A stretch of 64,000 bases of DNA from Roseococcus sp. Its GTDB lineage: Bacteria > Pseudomonadota > Alphaproteobacteria > Acetobacterales > Acetobacteraceae. Position 1 is the stretch's first letter. Every line of letters starts with the position of its first letter. Location of the stretch: positions 62,001-126,000 of the forward strand of contig JAOAIK010000040.1 of assembly GCA_026414745.1 (NCBI GenBank), read 5' to 3'. The notes beneath the pieces are model-generated. The model saw only the letters and a list, made by a program, of their open reading frames with translations, searched no databases and was not told the origin of the DNA. Shown here in pieces: positions 45,956 through 54,340 of this stretch. A program made the position numbers and the translations under genes.

Positions 45956-46825
45956 TCAGCCCACCCCCTGGTCGAGGGCGGCGCGCAGCGCCCTGCCCTC
46001 GGCGCTCTCGGGCGGGATCAGCCCCTCGCGCAGGAAGAGGTCGATCAGCACGAGGTTCACGTTGAACTTCACCGCGTCCGTCTCGCGCACGCAGTCGAGC
46101 AGGCGGCGCGCGGGCCAGAGCTCGAAGCGCTCGACCTCGTCGTCCTGCGGGACGGGGAGGAAATCCTCCGGCAGCTCGAGGTCGTAGAGGTGCAGCACGT
46201 CGCGCCGCAGCCCCTCGGGCAGGGTCAGGATGTAGGAGACGCGGCCCACGGGGCGGGCGCGGGCGGCGAGGGCGGCGGGGATGGACGCCTCCTCCTGGGC
46301 TTCCTTCAGCAGCGTCTCCCGCGGTGTCAGCCCCGCGGGCACGCCCCCGCCCACGAGATTGTCGAGCTGGCCCGGCGCCACCGCCTTGTTGCGCGCGCGC
46401 ACGCCGACCCAGACATGCAGCCCGTCAGCGCGGCGCACCAGCCCGTTCAGGTGAACCCCGTGCCCGATCACGCCGAAGGCCGGGATCGCCCCGCGGTCCA
46501 GCCGGGCGAGCACCGGGCCGGCAGCGGCGGCGCGGATGTCGAAGAGCTCGCCGCGCAGGCGCAGCCGGCGCTCGGCGGCGAGGCTGCGGCAGGCCGAGGC
46601 GAGGGTCGCGCTGCGCGCCTCGGGCGAGGCGGGATCCGTCGCCAGTGCCAGCCCCTCGCGGTCCAGGCGGAAACCCTCGGCCCGCGCGGCCAGCGCCTCG
46701 GCGAGATCGGGCGCGACATGGCCCGCCACTGCCCCGCCGAGGCGGAAGGGCAGCAGATGGGCGAGGGAGGGCGTGTTGTGGCACGCCTCGACGTGGCGCA
46801 TGAGGGAGAGGGACATGGCCGCCAT
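45956..46825 (-). CDS. Nudix hydrolase with DUF4743 domain (Tnr3/YJR142W-like)
   Basis: A 289-residue two-domain protein: an N-terminal DUF4743 region (about 1-120) and a Nudix domain. The Nudix core (160-182) keeps E175, E178 and E179 in KEAQEEASI, though the first Glu and the final Gly of the box are changed. Fungal and plant relatives remove damaged thiamine diphosphate. Here the substrate is unproven. A start at 46816 (MSLSLMRHVEACHNTP) is equally possible: TTACAT lies seven bases before it, which would make a leaderless message. Confidence 0.8.
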   Translation of the reverse strand: MAAMSLSLMRHVEACHNTPSLAHLLPFRLGGAVAGHVAPDLAEALAARAEGFRLDREGLALATDPASPEARSATLASACRSLAAERRLRLRGELFDIRAAAAGPVLARLDRGAIPAFGVIGHGVHLNGLVRRADGLHVWVGVRARNKAVAPGQLDNLVGGGVPAGLTPRETLLKEAQEEASIPAALAARARPVGRVSYILTLPEGLRRDVLHLYDLELPEDFLPVPQDDEVERFELWPARRLLDCVRETDAVKFNVNLVLIDLFLREGLIPPESAEGRALRAALDQGVG

Positions 46826-46878
46826 GTAAGGCCCCCCGCCCCTTTTCCAAAACGCGGCTTCCGGGCCATCTGGGGGGC

Positions 46879-48747
46879 ATGAGCCCGCCGCACGCCCCGA
46901 GCCACCGCCACGCCCTGCTCTCCATCCTCCCCTATCTCTGGCCGCGCGGCGAGGCGGAGATGCGGCTGCGCGTGGTGCTGGCCGTGCTGTTCCTCGTGCT
47001 GGCCAAGGCCGCCAATGTTCTGGTGCCCATCGCCTATGCGCGGGCGGTGGACGCGCTGGCGCCGAAGGACGGGGTGGGGGCGATGCTCGCCATCCCCGTG
47101 GCGCTGGTCGTCGGCTACGGGCTGCTGCGCGTCATGGCCTCCGCCTTCGCCGAGCTGCGCAGCGCCATCTTTGCCAAGGTGCAGGCGCGCGCCTCGCGCC
47201 GGGTGGCGCTCAAGGTGTTCGAGCACCTGCACGGCCTGTCCCTGCGCTTCCACCTTGACCGCGCCACGGGCGGGCTGTCGCGGGTGATCGAGCGCGGCAC
47301 GCGCGGCATCGCCATCGCGCTCAACTTCCTGCTGTTCAACATCATTCCCACCATTGTCGAGATCCTTCTGGTCGCGGTCATCCTGTGGTGGATGTTCGCC
47401 GCCTCCTTCGCGCTGACGGTGCTGCTGACCATCGCCGCCTATGTCGCCTTCACGCTGCTCTTCACCAATTGGCGGCTGCGCTTCCGCCGCGCGATGAACG
47501 CGATGGACGAGGAGGCGAACACCAAGGCGGTGGACAGCCTGCTGAACTACGAGACGGTGAAGTACTTCAACAACGAGCGCCACGAGGCCCGCCGCTACGA
47601 CGAGAGCCTCGCGCGCTACGAGCGCGCCTACACCCGCAGCGAGACGACGCTGAACATGCTCAACGCCGGCCAGGCGACCATCATGGCCGCGGGGCTGACG
47701 GTGGTGATGCTGCTGGCCGGCGACGGCATCGCGGGCGGGAGCATGACGGTGGGCGACTTCGTGATGGTCAACACCTACCTCATCCAGCTCTACCTGCCGC
47801 TGAACGTGCTCGGCTTCGCCTATCGCGAAATCCGCCAGGGGCTGACGGACATGGAGCAGATGTTCCGCCTGCTCGAGGTGCCGGCCGAGGTGCGCGACGC
47901 CCCGGAGGCGCGGCCTCTGCCCGAGGGCCCCGGCGAGGTGACCTTCGAGGAGGTGCGCTTCCACTACCGCCCCGACCGCGAGATCCTGAAGGGCGTGAGC
48001 TTCACCGTGCCGCCGGGGCGGATGCTCGCCATCGTCGGGCCGACGGGGGCGGGGAAATCCACCATCTCGCGCCTTCTCTTCCGCTTCTACGACGCGACCG
48101 GCGGGGCGGTGCGCGTGGACGGGGCCGATGTGCGCACCGTGACGCAGGGCAGCCTGCGCCAGGCCATCGGCGTGGTGCCGCAGGACACGGTGCTGTTCAA
48201 CGACAGCATCGCCTACAACATCGCCTATGGCCGCCCGGGCGCGACGCAGGAGGAGATCGAAGAGGCGGCGCGGCTCGCCCAGGTGCATGAGTTCGTGATG
48301 CGCCTGCCCGAGGGCTACCGCACCCGGGTGGGCGAGCGCGGCCTCAAGCTCTCGGGCGGGGAGAAGCAGCGCGTGGCCATCGCGCGCACCATCCTCAAGA
48401 ACCCGCGCATCCTGATCCTCGACGAGGCGACCAGCGCCCTCGACACCCGCACCGAGCAGGAGATCCAGGCCGCGCTGCGCGGGGTGGCGCAGGGGCGCAC
48501 CACGCTGGTCATCGCGCACCGGCTCTCGACCGTGGTGGAGGCCGACGAGATCCTGGTGCTGGACGAGGGGCGGGTGGCCGAGCGCGGCACCCATGCGGAG
48601 CTCATCGCCCGGGGCGGCCTCTACGCCGAGATGTGGCGGCGCCAGTCGGAAGCGGTGGCGGCGGCCGAGGCCGCGGCCCGGGCGGAGGCCGAGGCCCGCT
48701 TCGGCCGTGGCGTCAGCGCATGGGCCGAGGGCGAAATGTCTGCATGA
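46879..48747 (+). CDS. Atm1/ABCB7-type ABC exporter
   Basis: A 622-residue half-transporter with six membrane helices (about 30-310) fused to an ATPase domain. Walker A is GPTGAGKS with K393; LKLSGGEKQRVAIART, ILILDEATSALD (D515, E516) and AHRLST follow. The membrane domain has NYETVKYFNNERHEARRYDE, a hallmark of the ATM1/HMT1 group, which exports glutathione-linked sulfur compounds or metal-glutathione conjugates. The C-terminal tail is Ala/Glu-rich. It is divergent from the Nudix gene. Confidence 0.93.
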   Translation: MSPPHAPSHRHALLSILPYLWPRGEAEMRLRVVLAVLFLVLAKAANVLVPIAYARAVDALAPKDGVGAMLAIPVALVVGYGLLRVMASAFAELRSAIFAKVQARASRRVALKVFEHLHGLSLRFHLDRATGGLSRVIERGTRGIAIALNFLLFNIIPTIVEILLVAVILWWMFAASFALTVLLTIAAYVAFTLLFTNWRLRFRRAMNAMDEEANTKAVDSLLNYETVKYFNNERHEARRYDESLARYERAYTRSETTLNMLNAGQATIMAAGLTVVMLLAGDGIAGGSMTVGDFVMVNTYLIQLYLPLNVLGFAYREIRQGLTDMEQMFRLLEVPAEVRDAPEARPLPEGPGEVTFEEVRFHYRPDREILKGVSFTVPPGRMLAIVGPTGAGKSTISRLLFRFYDATGGAVRVDGADVRTVTQGSLRQAIGVVPQDTVLFNDSIAYNIAYGRPGATQEEIEEAARLAQVHEFVMRLPEGYRTRVGERGLKLSGGEKQRVAIARTILKNPRILILDEATSALDTRTEQEIQAALRGVAQGRTTLVIAHRLSTVVEADEILVLDEGRVAERGTHAELIARGGLYAEMWRRQSEAVAAAEAAARAEAEARFGRGVSAWAEGEMSA

Positions 48748-48831
48748 CGAAGGGGTAACCTTTGCCCCCTTCCCGCCGGGGCGCGGCTGCCCCATGTCGC
48801 GCGCAGTCGAATGCCGGGGAGATCAGCCGCC

Positions 48832-49068
48832 ATGGACCAGCAACCGCCCGAGGATCTGAGCCACGCCGGATCGGTCGTGGACAAGGCCATCGAATACATG
48901 ATGGAGCAGGGGATCGCGCCTCTCTCCGCGGCCTCCGCCCTTCTGGGCGGGGCGCTTGGGCTGCTCGCGCGCAGCATGGACGACCGCTGCATCGCCGCGG
49001 TGCTGCGCCAGGCGCTGAACAGCGTGGAATCGGGCGAGCTGCGCGAGTTGCCGACCCTGCCGCGCTGA
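48832..49068 (+). CDS. Small uncharacterised protein
   Basis: A 78-residue protein I do not recognise. A short acidic N-terminus (MDQQPPEDL) is followed by a helix (VVDKAIEYMMEQGI), a hydrophobic Gly/Ala/Leu stretch (about 34-48), and a C-terminal helix (DRCIAAVLRQALNSVESGEL). It could be a membrane-touching or helix-bundle protein. GGGGAGATC lies about 14 bases before the ATG. It is 84 bases behind the ABC exporter and just upstream of rpmB. Codon use is like that of its neighbours, so it is probably real. Confidence 0.6.
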   Translation: MDQQPPEDLSHAGSVVDKAIEYMMEQGIAPLSAASALLGGALGLLARSMDDRCIAAVLRQALNSVESGELRELPTLPR

Positions 49069-49075
49069 GCCGCGC

Positions 49076-49104
49076 TTGACTCGCGCCGGGCGCTGACGCA
49101 AACA
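49076..49104 (+). promoter_or_regulatory. Putative rpmB promoter
   Basis: TTGACT (49076-49081), a near-consensus -35, is followed after 17 bases by CAAACA (49099-49104), 62 bases before the rpmB ATG. The -10 is weak, but a strong -35 is common for ribosomal protein genes in this class. Confidence 0.4.
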
Positions 49105-49166
49105 GCCGGCTTCGCATGCCTTCGCGCGCGCGGCCTTGCGCGCGCCCTTCGTTCGGGATCAGCACC

Positions 49167-49460
49167 ATGTCGCGCCGTTGCACCATCACCGGCAAGGCCG
49201 TCCTCACCGGCAACAACGTCAGCCACGCGAACAACAAGACGAAGCGGCGCTTCCTGCCCAACCTGCAGCAGCAGTCCTTCTGGTCCGAGACCTTGGGCAC
49301 CTCGGTGCAGATCCGCGTGACGGTGAACGGCATCCGCACCATCGAGCACAATGGCGGCCTGGACGCCTTCCTGCTCGGCACGCCCGATCGGCGCCTGCCG
49401 CCCGAGGCCATCGTGCTGAAGCGCCGCATCGCGCGCGCCCAGGCGAAGAAGGCGGCCTGA
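49167..49460 (+). CDS. rpmB: 50S ribosomal protein L28
   Basis: A 97-residue L28. It starts [20 protein letters not shown] with the typical RRC-ITGK start, followed by [19 protein letters not shown] and ends with basic [11 protein letters not shown]. Length and motifs match alphaproteobacterial L28. It has its own promoter-like sequence and a hairpin behind it (49473-49498), so it is probably monocistronic. Confidence 0.96.
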   Translation: MSRRCTITGKAVLTGNNVSHANNKTKRRFLPNLQQQSFWSETLGTSVQIRVTVNGIRTIEHNGGLDAFLLGTPDRRLPPEAIVLKRRIARAQAKKAA

Positions 49461-49472
49461 GCGGCGGATGGG

Positions 49473-49498
49473 GGCGGCCGCGACCGGCGCGGGCCGCC
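49473..49498 (+). terminator. Hairpin behind rpmB
   Basis: GGCGGCC (49473-49479) pairs with GGCCGCC (49492-49498), extended inward by GCG/CGC past a one-base bulge, 12 bases after the rpmB stop. No T-run follows. Confidence 0.35.
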
Positions 49499-49561
49499 TG
49501 CGCGTGATCCCCGGCACCGCGCCTTAGCGCGGCGTTAACCGTGCCGCGCCATGCTTCCACC

Positions 49562-50335
49562 ATGGCGCTTGACGTCTCCGATCTGATCCTGGCGCTGCTC
49601 GCCTCGGGCCTGGGTGCGGCGGTCATAGCCGGGCGTGCCCGCTTGGCCGGGCAGACGGCCGAGGTGCAGACCGCCCAGCACCTCGCCGCGGAGCGCGGCC
49701 GCGCCCTTGCGCTGCTCGCGCAGGAGGTCCAGTCCACCTCGCTCTCCCTTCTCGGCCGCGCCCAGGTGCTGGGCGGCGAGGCCGGTCGCGCCTTCGAGGC
49801 CGAGGCGCGCCACCTCCTGTCCCTGTCCGACCAGGCGGCCGAGGCCGGCAGCGAGCGCGAGAGGACGCCCAGCCTGAAGGAGGAGCGCTTTCCTCTGGCC
49901 CCCCTGCTGCGCGAGACCGTGGCCTTGACCGCCCAGCGGCTGGGTCCGGGCCGGCGCCTCTGGCGGGTCGAGCCGGCGCTCGAGGCGGTGACGCTGCGGG
50001 CCGATCGGCGCGCCCTGCGCGCCGCGCTGCTGGAGGTGCTCACGCGCGCCGTCCGCGCCACGGGCGAGGGCGATGCCATCGATCTCAGGCTGGAACGCGC
50101 CCGCGACTCCCTCGCCCTGGTGGTGGAGGACGAGGGGCTTGGTCTCGGAGCGGAGGATCTCTCCCCCGCCGTGCACGATGGCGGCGCACCCCGCTCGCGC
50201 GGGCTCGGCATAGGCCTCGTGATCGCGCGCGCCCTGCTGCGCGCCCATGGCGGCGAGCTGGTGCTCGAGGCGGCCGAGGGGGTGGGGGCGCGCGCCTTCC
50301 TCTCCCTGCCCGCCGAGCGCTGGGCGGGCGGCTAG
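49562..50335 (+). CDS. Degenerate histidine kinase-like protein
   Basis: A 257-residue protein with one N-terminal membrane helix (about 5-24), a dimerisation helix and a HATPase_c domain. The H-box aligns as AQEVQSTSLSLLGRAQVL, with Gln (Q54) where the phosphorylated His should be and E55 kept. Both N-box asparagines are replaced (E158, R162 in LLEVLTRAVRAT). The nucleotide G1 and G2 motifs remain: D190-E-G192-L-G194 and RGLGIGLVIA (213-222). It may bind nucleotide without phosphorylating itself, acting as a pseudokinase or scaffold. No response regulator is adjacent. Confidence 0.75.
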   Translation: MALDVSDLILALLASGLGAAVIAGRARLAGQTAEVQTAQHLAAERGRALALLAQEVQSTSLSLLGRAQVLGGEAGRAFEAEARHLLSLSDQAAEAGSERERTPSLKEERFPLAPLLRETVALTAQRLGPGRRLWRVEPALEAVTLRADRRALRAALLEVLTRAVRATGEGDAIDLRLERARDSLALVVEDEGLGLGAEDLSPAVHDGGAPRSRGLGIGLVIARALLRAHGGELVLEAAEGVGARAFLSLPAERWAGG

Positions 50336-50340
50336 GCTGC

Positions 50341-50371
50341 GCGGAGGCGGTGTGCCGCAGTCCGCCTCCGC
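50341..50371. terminator. Bidirectional terminator-like hairpin
   Basis: GCGGAGGCGG (50341-50350) and CCGCCTCCGC (50362-50371) form a perfect 10-bp stem with an 11-base loop between the convergent kinase-like and universal stress genes. A second stem, GCGCCC/GGGCGC (50382-50397), follows. There is no T-run, but position and stem length fit a shared terminator. Confidence 0.5.
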
Positions 50372-50411
50372 ACGCCCATCGGCGCCCCTGCGGGCGCGCG
50401 GCGCCGCGGCG

Positions 50412-51290
50412 TCAGCGGCACATCAGCACGGGGATTTCCGCGTTCTCCAGCACATGGCGCGTCACGCCGCCGAGGATGAGCTGGCGCAGACGGGAATGGC
50501 TGTAGGCGCCCATGGTCAGCAGATCCGCCCCGAAATCCCGCGCCGCGCCGAGCAGCCCCGCCCCGACATCCTTCGTCATCGGCTTGAAGGGGACGGCCTC
50601 GGCGGTGATGCCGTGCCAGTGGAGATAGGCGAGGATGCCCTCCACCGGCGGGCCGCGGCGCTGGTATTCGTCGGCATAGAGCACGCGACGCGCGCTGGCG
50701 CGGTGCAGCCAGGGTAGGGCGGCGGCCATGGCGGCCGCGCTCTCCGCCGTGCCGTTCCAGGCGCAACAGACCCGCGTGCCGATGGTGGCGGGCGCCTGGC
50801 GCGGGGCGATCAGCACCGGCCGGCCGCTGTCGAAGAGCACGGCGTGCAGCGCGTCGCTGCTGCTGACGTCCTCGTCCGCCTCGGGATGCGGCACCACCGC
50901 CATGTCGTAGAGGCGCGACTGCTGGGCCACCACGTCCTCCTCCCGGCCCGCGATGGATTCGAAGGAGAGGGTGGGCCCGCCGGATTTGAGCGCCGTCTCG
51001 GCCGAGGTGGCGATGGTGACATCGCCCGCGGTGCTGGCGAAGCGCTCGAACAGGGCGCGCACGCGCGCCGCGCGTTCGCCGCTCTCGCGCTCGGTGGCGG
51101 CCATCATCTCTTCGATCATCGCGCCGGAGAGGCCCTCGCCGGCCAGTGGCGCCACGTCGCGCGCATCCACCCGCACATGCAGGCAGTGCACATGGGCGTT
51201 CCAGATGCGCGCGACCATCAGCGCCGTGGCCAGCGCAGCCTCGCCGGCGGCGGTGCCCGTCAGCGGCAGGAGCAGGCGTCGGTAGGCCAT
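50412..51290 (-). CDS. Tandem-domain universal stress protein
   Basis: A 292-residue cytoplasmic protein made of two Usp domains (about 1-150 and 165-292). The first begins YRRLLLPLTGTAAGEAAL; the second has RVCCAWNGTAESAAAMAAAL and ends ADLLTMGAYSHSRLRQLILG, GVTRHVLENAEIPVLMC. The usual ATP motif is only partly kept (S264 and G275, with Tyr-Ser instead of the second Gly). Such proteins support survival under stress. It stands alone, with a hairpin behind it. Confidence 0.88.
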   Translation of the reverse strand: MAYRRLLLPLTGTAAGEAALATALMVARIWNAHVHCLHVRVDARDVAPLAGEGLSGAMIEEMMAATERESGERAARVRALFERFASTAGDVTIATSAETALKSGGPTLSFESIAGREEDVVAQQSRLYDMAVVPHPEADEDVSSSDALHAVLFDSGRPVLIAPRQAPATIGTRVCCAWNGTAESAAAMAAALPWLHRASARRVLYADEYQRRGPPVEGILAYLHWHGITAEAVPFKPMTKDVGAGLLGAARDFGADLLTMGAYSHSRLRQLILGGVTRHVLENAEIPVLMCR

Positions 51291-51326
51291 GGTCCCGGTT
51301 CCTCAACCCATTCGTTTCGCGCGTGG

Positions 51327-52778
51327 TTATGGCGAGGGCGGGGGGGCGGAGTCCAGCAACTTCCGCACCGCGGGCAGCGGGTCGTCGCTGGCGTCCACCA
51401 CATGCCAGGCGATGGGCCCCGTCGCACGCGTCGCCGCCTGCTCCAACACCGCCACCGTCGCGTCCGAGGCGTCGCCGCGGCGGGCGGCGATGCGTGCGCG
51501 CAGCAGCGGCAGCGGGGCGGTGAGCCAGATGCCGGTGAAGGGCGCGCCGGCGGCGGCGATCAACGCCCGCTCCTCCTCGCGCAGGAAGGCGGCATCGGCG
51601 ATCGCGGCGTGCCCGCCCTCCAGCGCGGTGCGCGCCATGGCCGCGAGCTCCGCGAAGACGGCCGCGCTTTCGGCGGCCGTGTAGGCGGCCTCCGGCAGGC
51701 GCTGTTCGGGCGCCACGCCCCATCGGCGCTTGCGGATCTCGTCGCTGCGCAGCACCAGCGCACCCGGCGCGGCGCCGAGTGCCGGCGCCAGCGCACGCGC
51801 AAGGCGCGACTTGCCCGTGCCCTGCAGCCCGCCGATGGCGAGAAGCCGCGGCGGCGCGGGATCGAGATAGGCCCGCGCCGCGGCCAGCAGCGGGCGCGGG
51901 TCCTCCCCCTTGCGCGCCGCCACATGGGCGCGGATGAAGGCGCGCAGCGAGAGCCAGAGCGGCAGGCCGCGCACCAGCGCCGCATCGCCCGTGCGCGCGA
52001 CATAGCGGTTGAGCACGCGGTTCGCCGCACGCCGGTCCTGGCGCTGCTCCAGGTCCATGAGCAGGAAGGCGAGGTCGTAGCCGAGGTCGATGGTGGCCAG
52101 CCCCTCGTCGAACTCCAGCGCGTCGAAGGCGTGCGGCGCGCCCTCCAGCAGGCAGAGGTTGCCCAGATGCAGATCGCCATGGCAGCGGCGCAGGAAGCCC
52201 GCCGCCGCGCGCGCCGCGAGCCATGGGCGCAGCGCCGCATGCCGTGCCGAGGCCGCCGCGTGCCAGGCCCGCGCCTCGGCCGGATCGAGCCCGGCCGAGA
52301 GCGCCGCCTCGAGATTGCCCGCGAGCGTCGCCTCCATCCCGCCTTCGCCCGTCCGGCGCGGGGCGCGGGCGTGGAGCGCGGCCACCGCATCGGCGGTCGC
52401 GTCGAGCAGTGCCTCGTCGAGGGGCCCATGCGCGTCGAGGAAGGCCTCGGCCGGCAGGCGGCGCATCCGCAGCACCCATTCGATCGGCTCGCCCGGCCCG
52501 TCGAGGGCGAGGGTTCCGTCCGGCGCGCGGGTGACGGCCGAGACGCCGAGGTAGAGGCCGGGCGCGTTCGGGGCGTTGAGCGCGAACTCATGGTGCAGCA
52601 GCCGCGCGCGCTCGGCGAGGCGCGTGAAGTCGAGGAAGCCGAGATTCACCGCCTTCTTGAGCTTCAGCGCCTCCTCCCGCCCCAGGAAGACGGCCGAGAT
52701 ATGCGTCTGCACCACCCCCTCGCCCGCGCGACGGGCGAGGAAGGCGGCCACCTCCCGCTGCTCGGGCGGGATCTCCAT
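51327..52778 (-). CDS. Two-domain protein: APH-like kinase plus P-loop ATPase
   Basis: A 483-residue fusion. The N-terminal part (about 1-310) is an aminoglycoside-phosphotransferase-like kinase with CHGDLHLGN (H200-G-D202-L-H204) and FDEGLATIDLGYDLAFLLMD. The C-terminal part (about 315-483) is a small P-loop kinase with GLQGTGKS (K323), like AAA or chloramphenicol/gluconate kinase-type domains. This fusion is known in proteobacteria but its substrate is not. Its ATG overlaps the pdxH stop by one base, so the two are coupled. Confidence 0.82.
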   Translation of the reverse strand: MEIPPEQREVAAFLARRAGEGVVQTHISAVFLGREEALKLKKAVNLGFLDFTRLAERARLLHHEFALNAPNAPGLYLGVSAVTRAPDGTLALDGPGEPIEWVLRMRRLPAEAFLDAHGPLDEALLDATADAVAALHARAPRRTGEGGMEATLAGNLEAALSAGLDPAEARAWHAAASARHAALRPWLAARAAAGFLRRCHGDLHLGNLCLLEGAPHAFDALEFDEGLATIDLGYDLAFLLMDLEQRQDRRAANRVLNRYVARTGDAALVRGLPLWLSLRAFIRAHVAARKGEDPRPLLAAARAYLDPAPPRLLAIGGLQGTGKSRLARALAPALGAAPGALVLRSDEIRKRRWGVAPEQRLPEAAYTAAESAAVFAELAAMARTALEGGHAAIADAAFLREEERALIAAAGAPFTGIWLTAPLPLLRARIAARRGDASDATVAVLEQAATRATGPIAWHVVDASDDPLPAVRKLLDSAPPPSP

Positions 52779-53365
52779 CAGGGGTAGAGCAGCTCCTCCC
52801 GCCAGCGCGCGTCCTCCAACGGGCCCTCGCGGTGGAAGACGCGGCGTTCGTGCAGGCGGAAGGGCATGTCGCGCCAGAACTCGATCCGATCGGGCACGAC
52901 GCGGAAGCCCGACCAGTGCGGCGGGCGGGGGATCTCGCCCAGGCCGAACCTCAGCGTGTAGTCCGCCACCGCCTTCTCGAGCGCCCAGCGCCCCTCGAGC
53001 GGGCGGGACTGCTTCGAGGCCCAGGCGCCGATGCGCGAGGGGCGGGGGCGCGAGGCGAAATAGGCATCCGCCTCCTCGGGCGAGACGGGCTCCACCTCGC
53101 CTTCCACGCGCACGCTGCGCGCCAGCGTCTTCCAGTGGAAGCACAGCGCCGCGCGAGGGTTCGCCGCCAGCTCCCCGCCCTTGCGGGAGTCGAGGTTGGT
53201 GTAGAACACGAAGCCGCGCGCGTCCTGGCCCTTGAGCAGCACCATGCGCGCCGAGGGCCGCCCATCGGGCGTGGCGGTGGCGAGGCACATGGCGTTGGGG
53301 TCGTTGGGCTCGGAACGGGCCGCCTCCGCCATCCAGTCGGCGAAGAGGGCGTGGGGGTCTGTCAT
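52778..53365 (-). CDS. pdxH: Pyridoxine 5'-phosphate oxidase
   Basis: PdxH oxidises pyridoxine or pyridoxamine 5'-phosphate to pyridoxal 5'-phosphate with FMN. The 195-residue protein has [20 protein letters not shown], the FMN segment [30 protein letters not shown] and the C-terminal [12 protein letters not shown]. Length is usual. It is divergent from fabI and coupled to the two-domain kinase gene downstream. Confidence 0.95.
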   Translation of the reverse strand: MTDPHALFADWMAEAARSEPNDPNAMCLATATPDGRPSARMVLLKGQDARGFVFYTNLDSRKGGELAANPRAALCFHWKTLARSVRVEGEVEPVSPEEADAYFASRPRPSRIGAWASKQSRPLEGRWALEKAVADYTLRFGLGEIPRPPHWSGFRVVPDRIEFWRDMPFRLHERRVFHREGPLEDARWREELLYP

Positions 53366-53449
53366 GGGGTCCGCATCCGGGGTTCGGGGGCCTTGCCCGC
53401 CTGTGGGGCATGTGCCACCACGCCCCCCGCCCCGCAACCGCCAGCACGG

Positions 53450-54295
53450 ATGACCATGACGGAAGACGCCGACTCCGCCCTGCCGACCGGAACGCTGATG
53501 CAGGGCAGGCGGGGCTTGATCATGGGAGTGGCCAACAACCGCTCCATCGCCTGGGCCATCGCGCGCGCCGTGGCGGCGCAGGGGGCGGAACTCGCCTTCA
53601 CCTACCAGGGCGAGGCGCTGGAGAAGCGGGTGCGACCGTTGGCGCAATCCCTGGGCAGCGACATCGTGCTGCCCTGCGATGTGGCGCGCGACGATGAGAT
53701 GGACGCGGTCTTCGGCGCCATCGAGGAGCGCTGGGGCCGCCTCGACTTCTTCGTCCACGCCATCGGCTTCGCGGACAAGCAGTATCTGCGCGGCCGCTTC
53801 CTCGACACGCCGCGCGAGGCCTTCCTGCAGGCGCTCGACATCTCCTGCTACTCCTTCGCCGCCACGGGGCGGCGGGCGGCGGCCCTGATGGGGCCGGGCG
53901 GGGCGCTGCTCACCCTCACCTATCTCGGCGCGGAGCGCTGGATGCCGCACTACAACGTCATGGGGGTGGCCAAGGCCGCGCTCGAGGCCAGCGTGCGCTA
54001 CATGGCCGCCGACCTGGGCGGGGAGGGCATCCGGGTCAACGCCATCAGCGCCGGCCCGATCAAGACCCTTGCGGCGAGCGGCATCGGCGACTTCCGCTAC
54101 ATCCTGAAGTGGAACGAATACAACTCACCGATGCGTCGCAACGTGGCGCTGGACGAGGTGGGCGGCGCGGGGCTCTACCTGCTCAGCCCGCTCAGCGCCG
54201 GCGTGACGGGCGAGGTGCACCATGTGGACTGCGGCTATCACATCGTCGGCATGAAGCACCCCGAGGCGCCCGATCTCGCCATCGAGAAGGGCTGA
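53450..54295 (+). CDS. fabI: Enoyl-ACP reductase (NADH) FabI
   Basis: FabI reduces enoyl-ACP in the last step of fatty-acid elongation and is the triclosan target. The 281-residue SDR-fold protein has [17 protein letters not shown] (NADH site), Y158 (TYLGAERW), Y168 and K175 (Y-x6-K), and [16 protein letters not shown] and [15 protein letters not shown] are typical of alphaproteobacterial FabI. Two ATG codons, 53450 and 53456, are both possible; I use the first. It begins 84 bases from the divergent pdxH. Confidence 0.95.
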   Translation: MTMTEDADSALPTGTLMQGRRGLIMGVANNRSIAWAIARAVAAQGAELAFTYQGEALEKRVRPLAQSLGSDIVLPCDVARDDEMDAVFGAIEERWGRLDFFVHAIGFADKQYLRGRFLDTPREAFLQALDISCYSFAATGRRAAALMGPGGALLTLTYLGAERWMPHYNVMGVAKAALEASVRYMAADLGGEGIRVNAISAGPIKTLAASGIGDFRYILKWNEYNSPMRRNVALDEVGGAGLYLLSPLSAGVTGEVHHVDCGYHIVGMKHPEAPDLAIEKG

Positions 54296-54340
54296 GGCGG
54301 ACGGTGTCATGGCCGGGCCAGGGGCGGCGGCCGGCGAGGC

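Noticed and set aside
48750-48771. Terminator AAGGGG/CCCCTT behind the Atm1-type gene
   Set aside because: Only a 6-bp stem with a 10-base loop and no T-run on either strand, so it could easily be chance.
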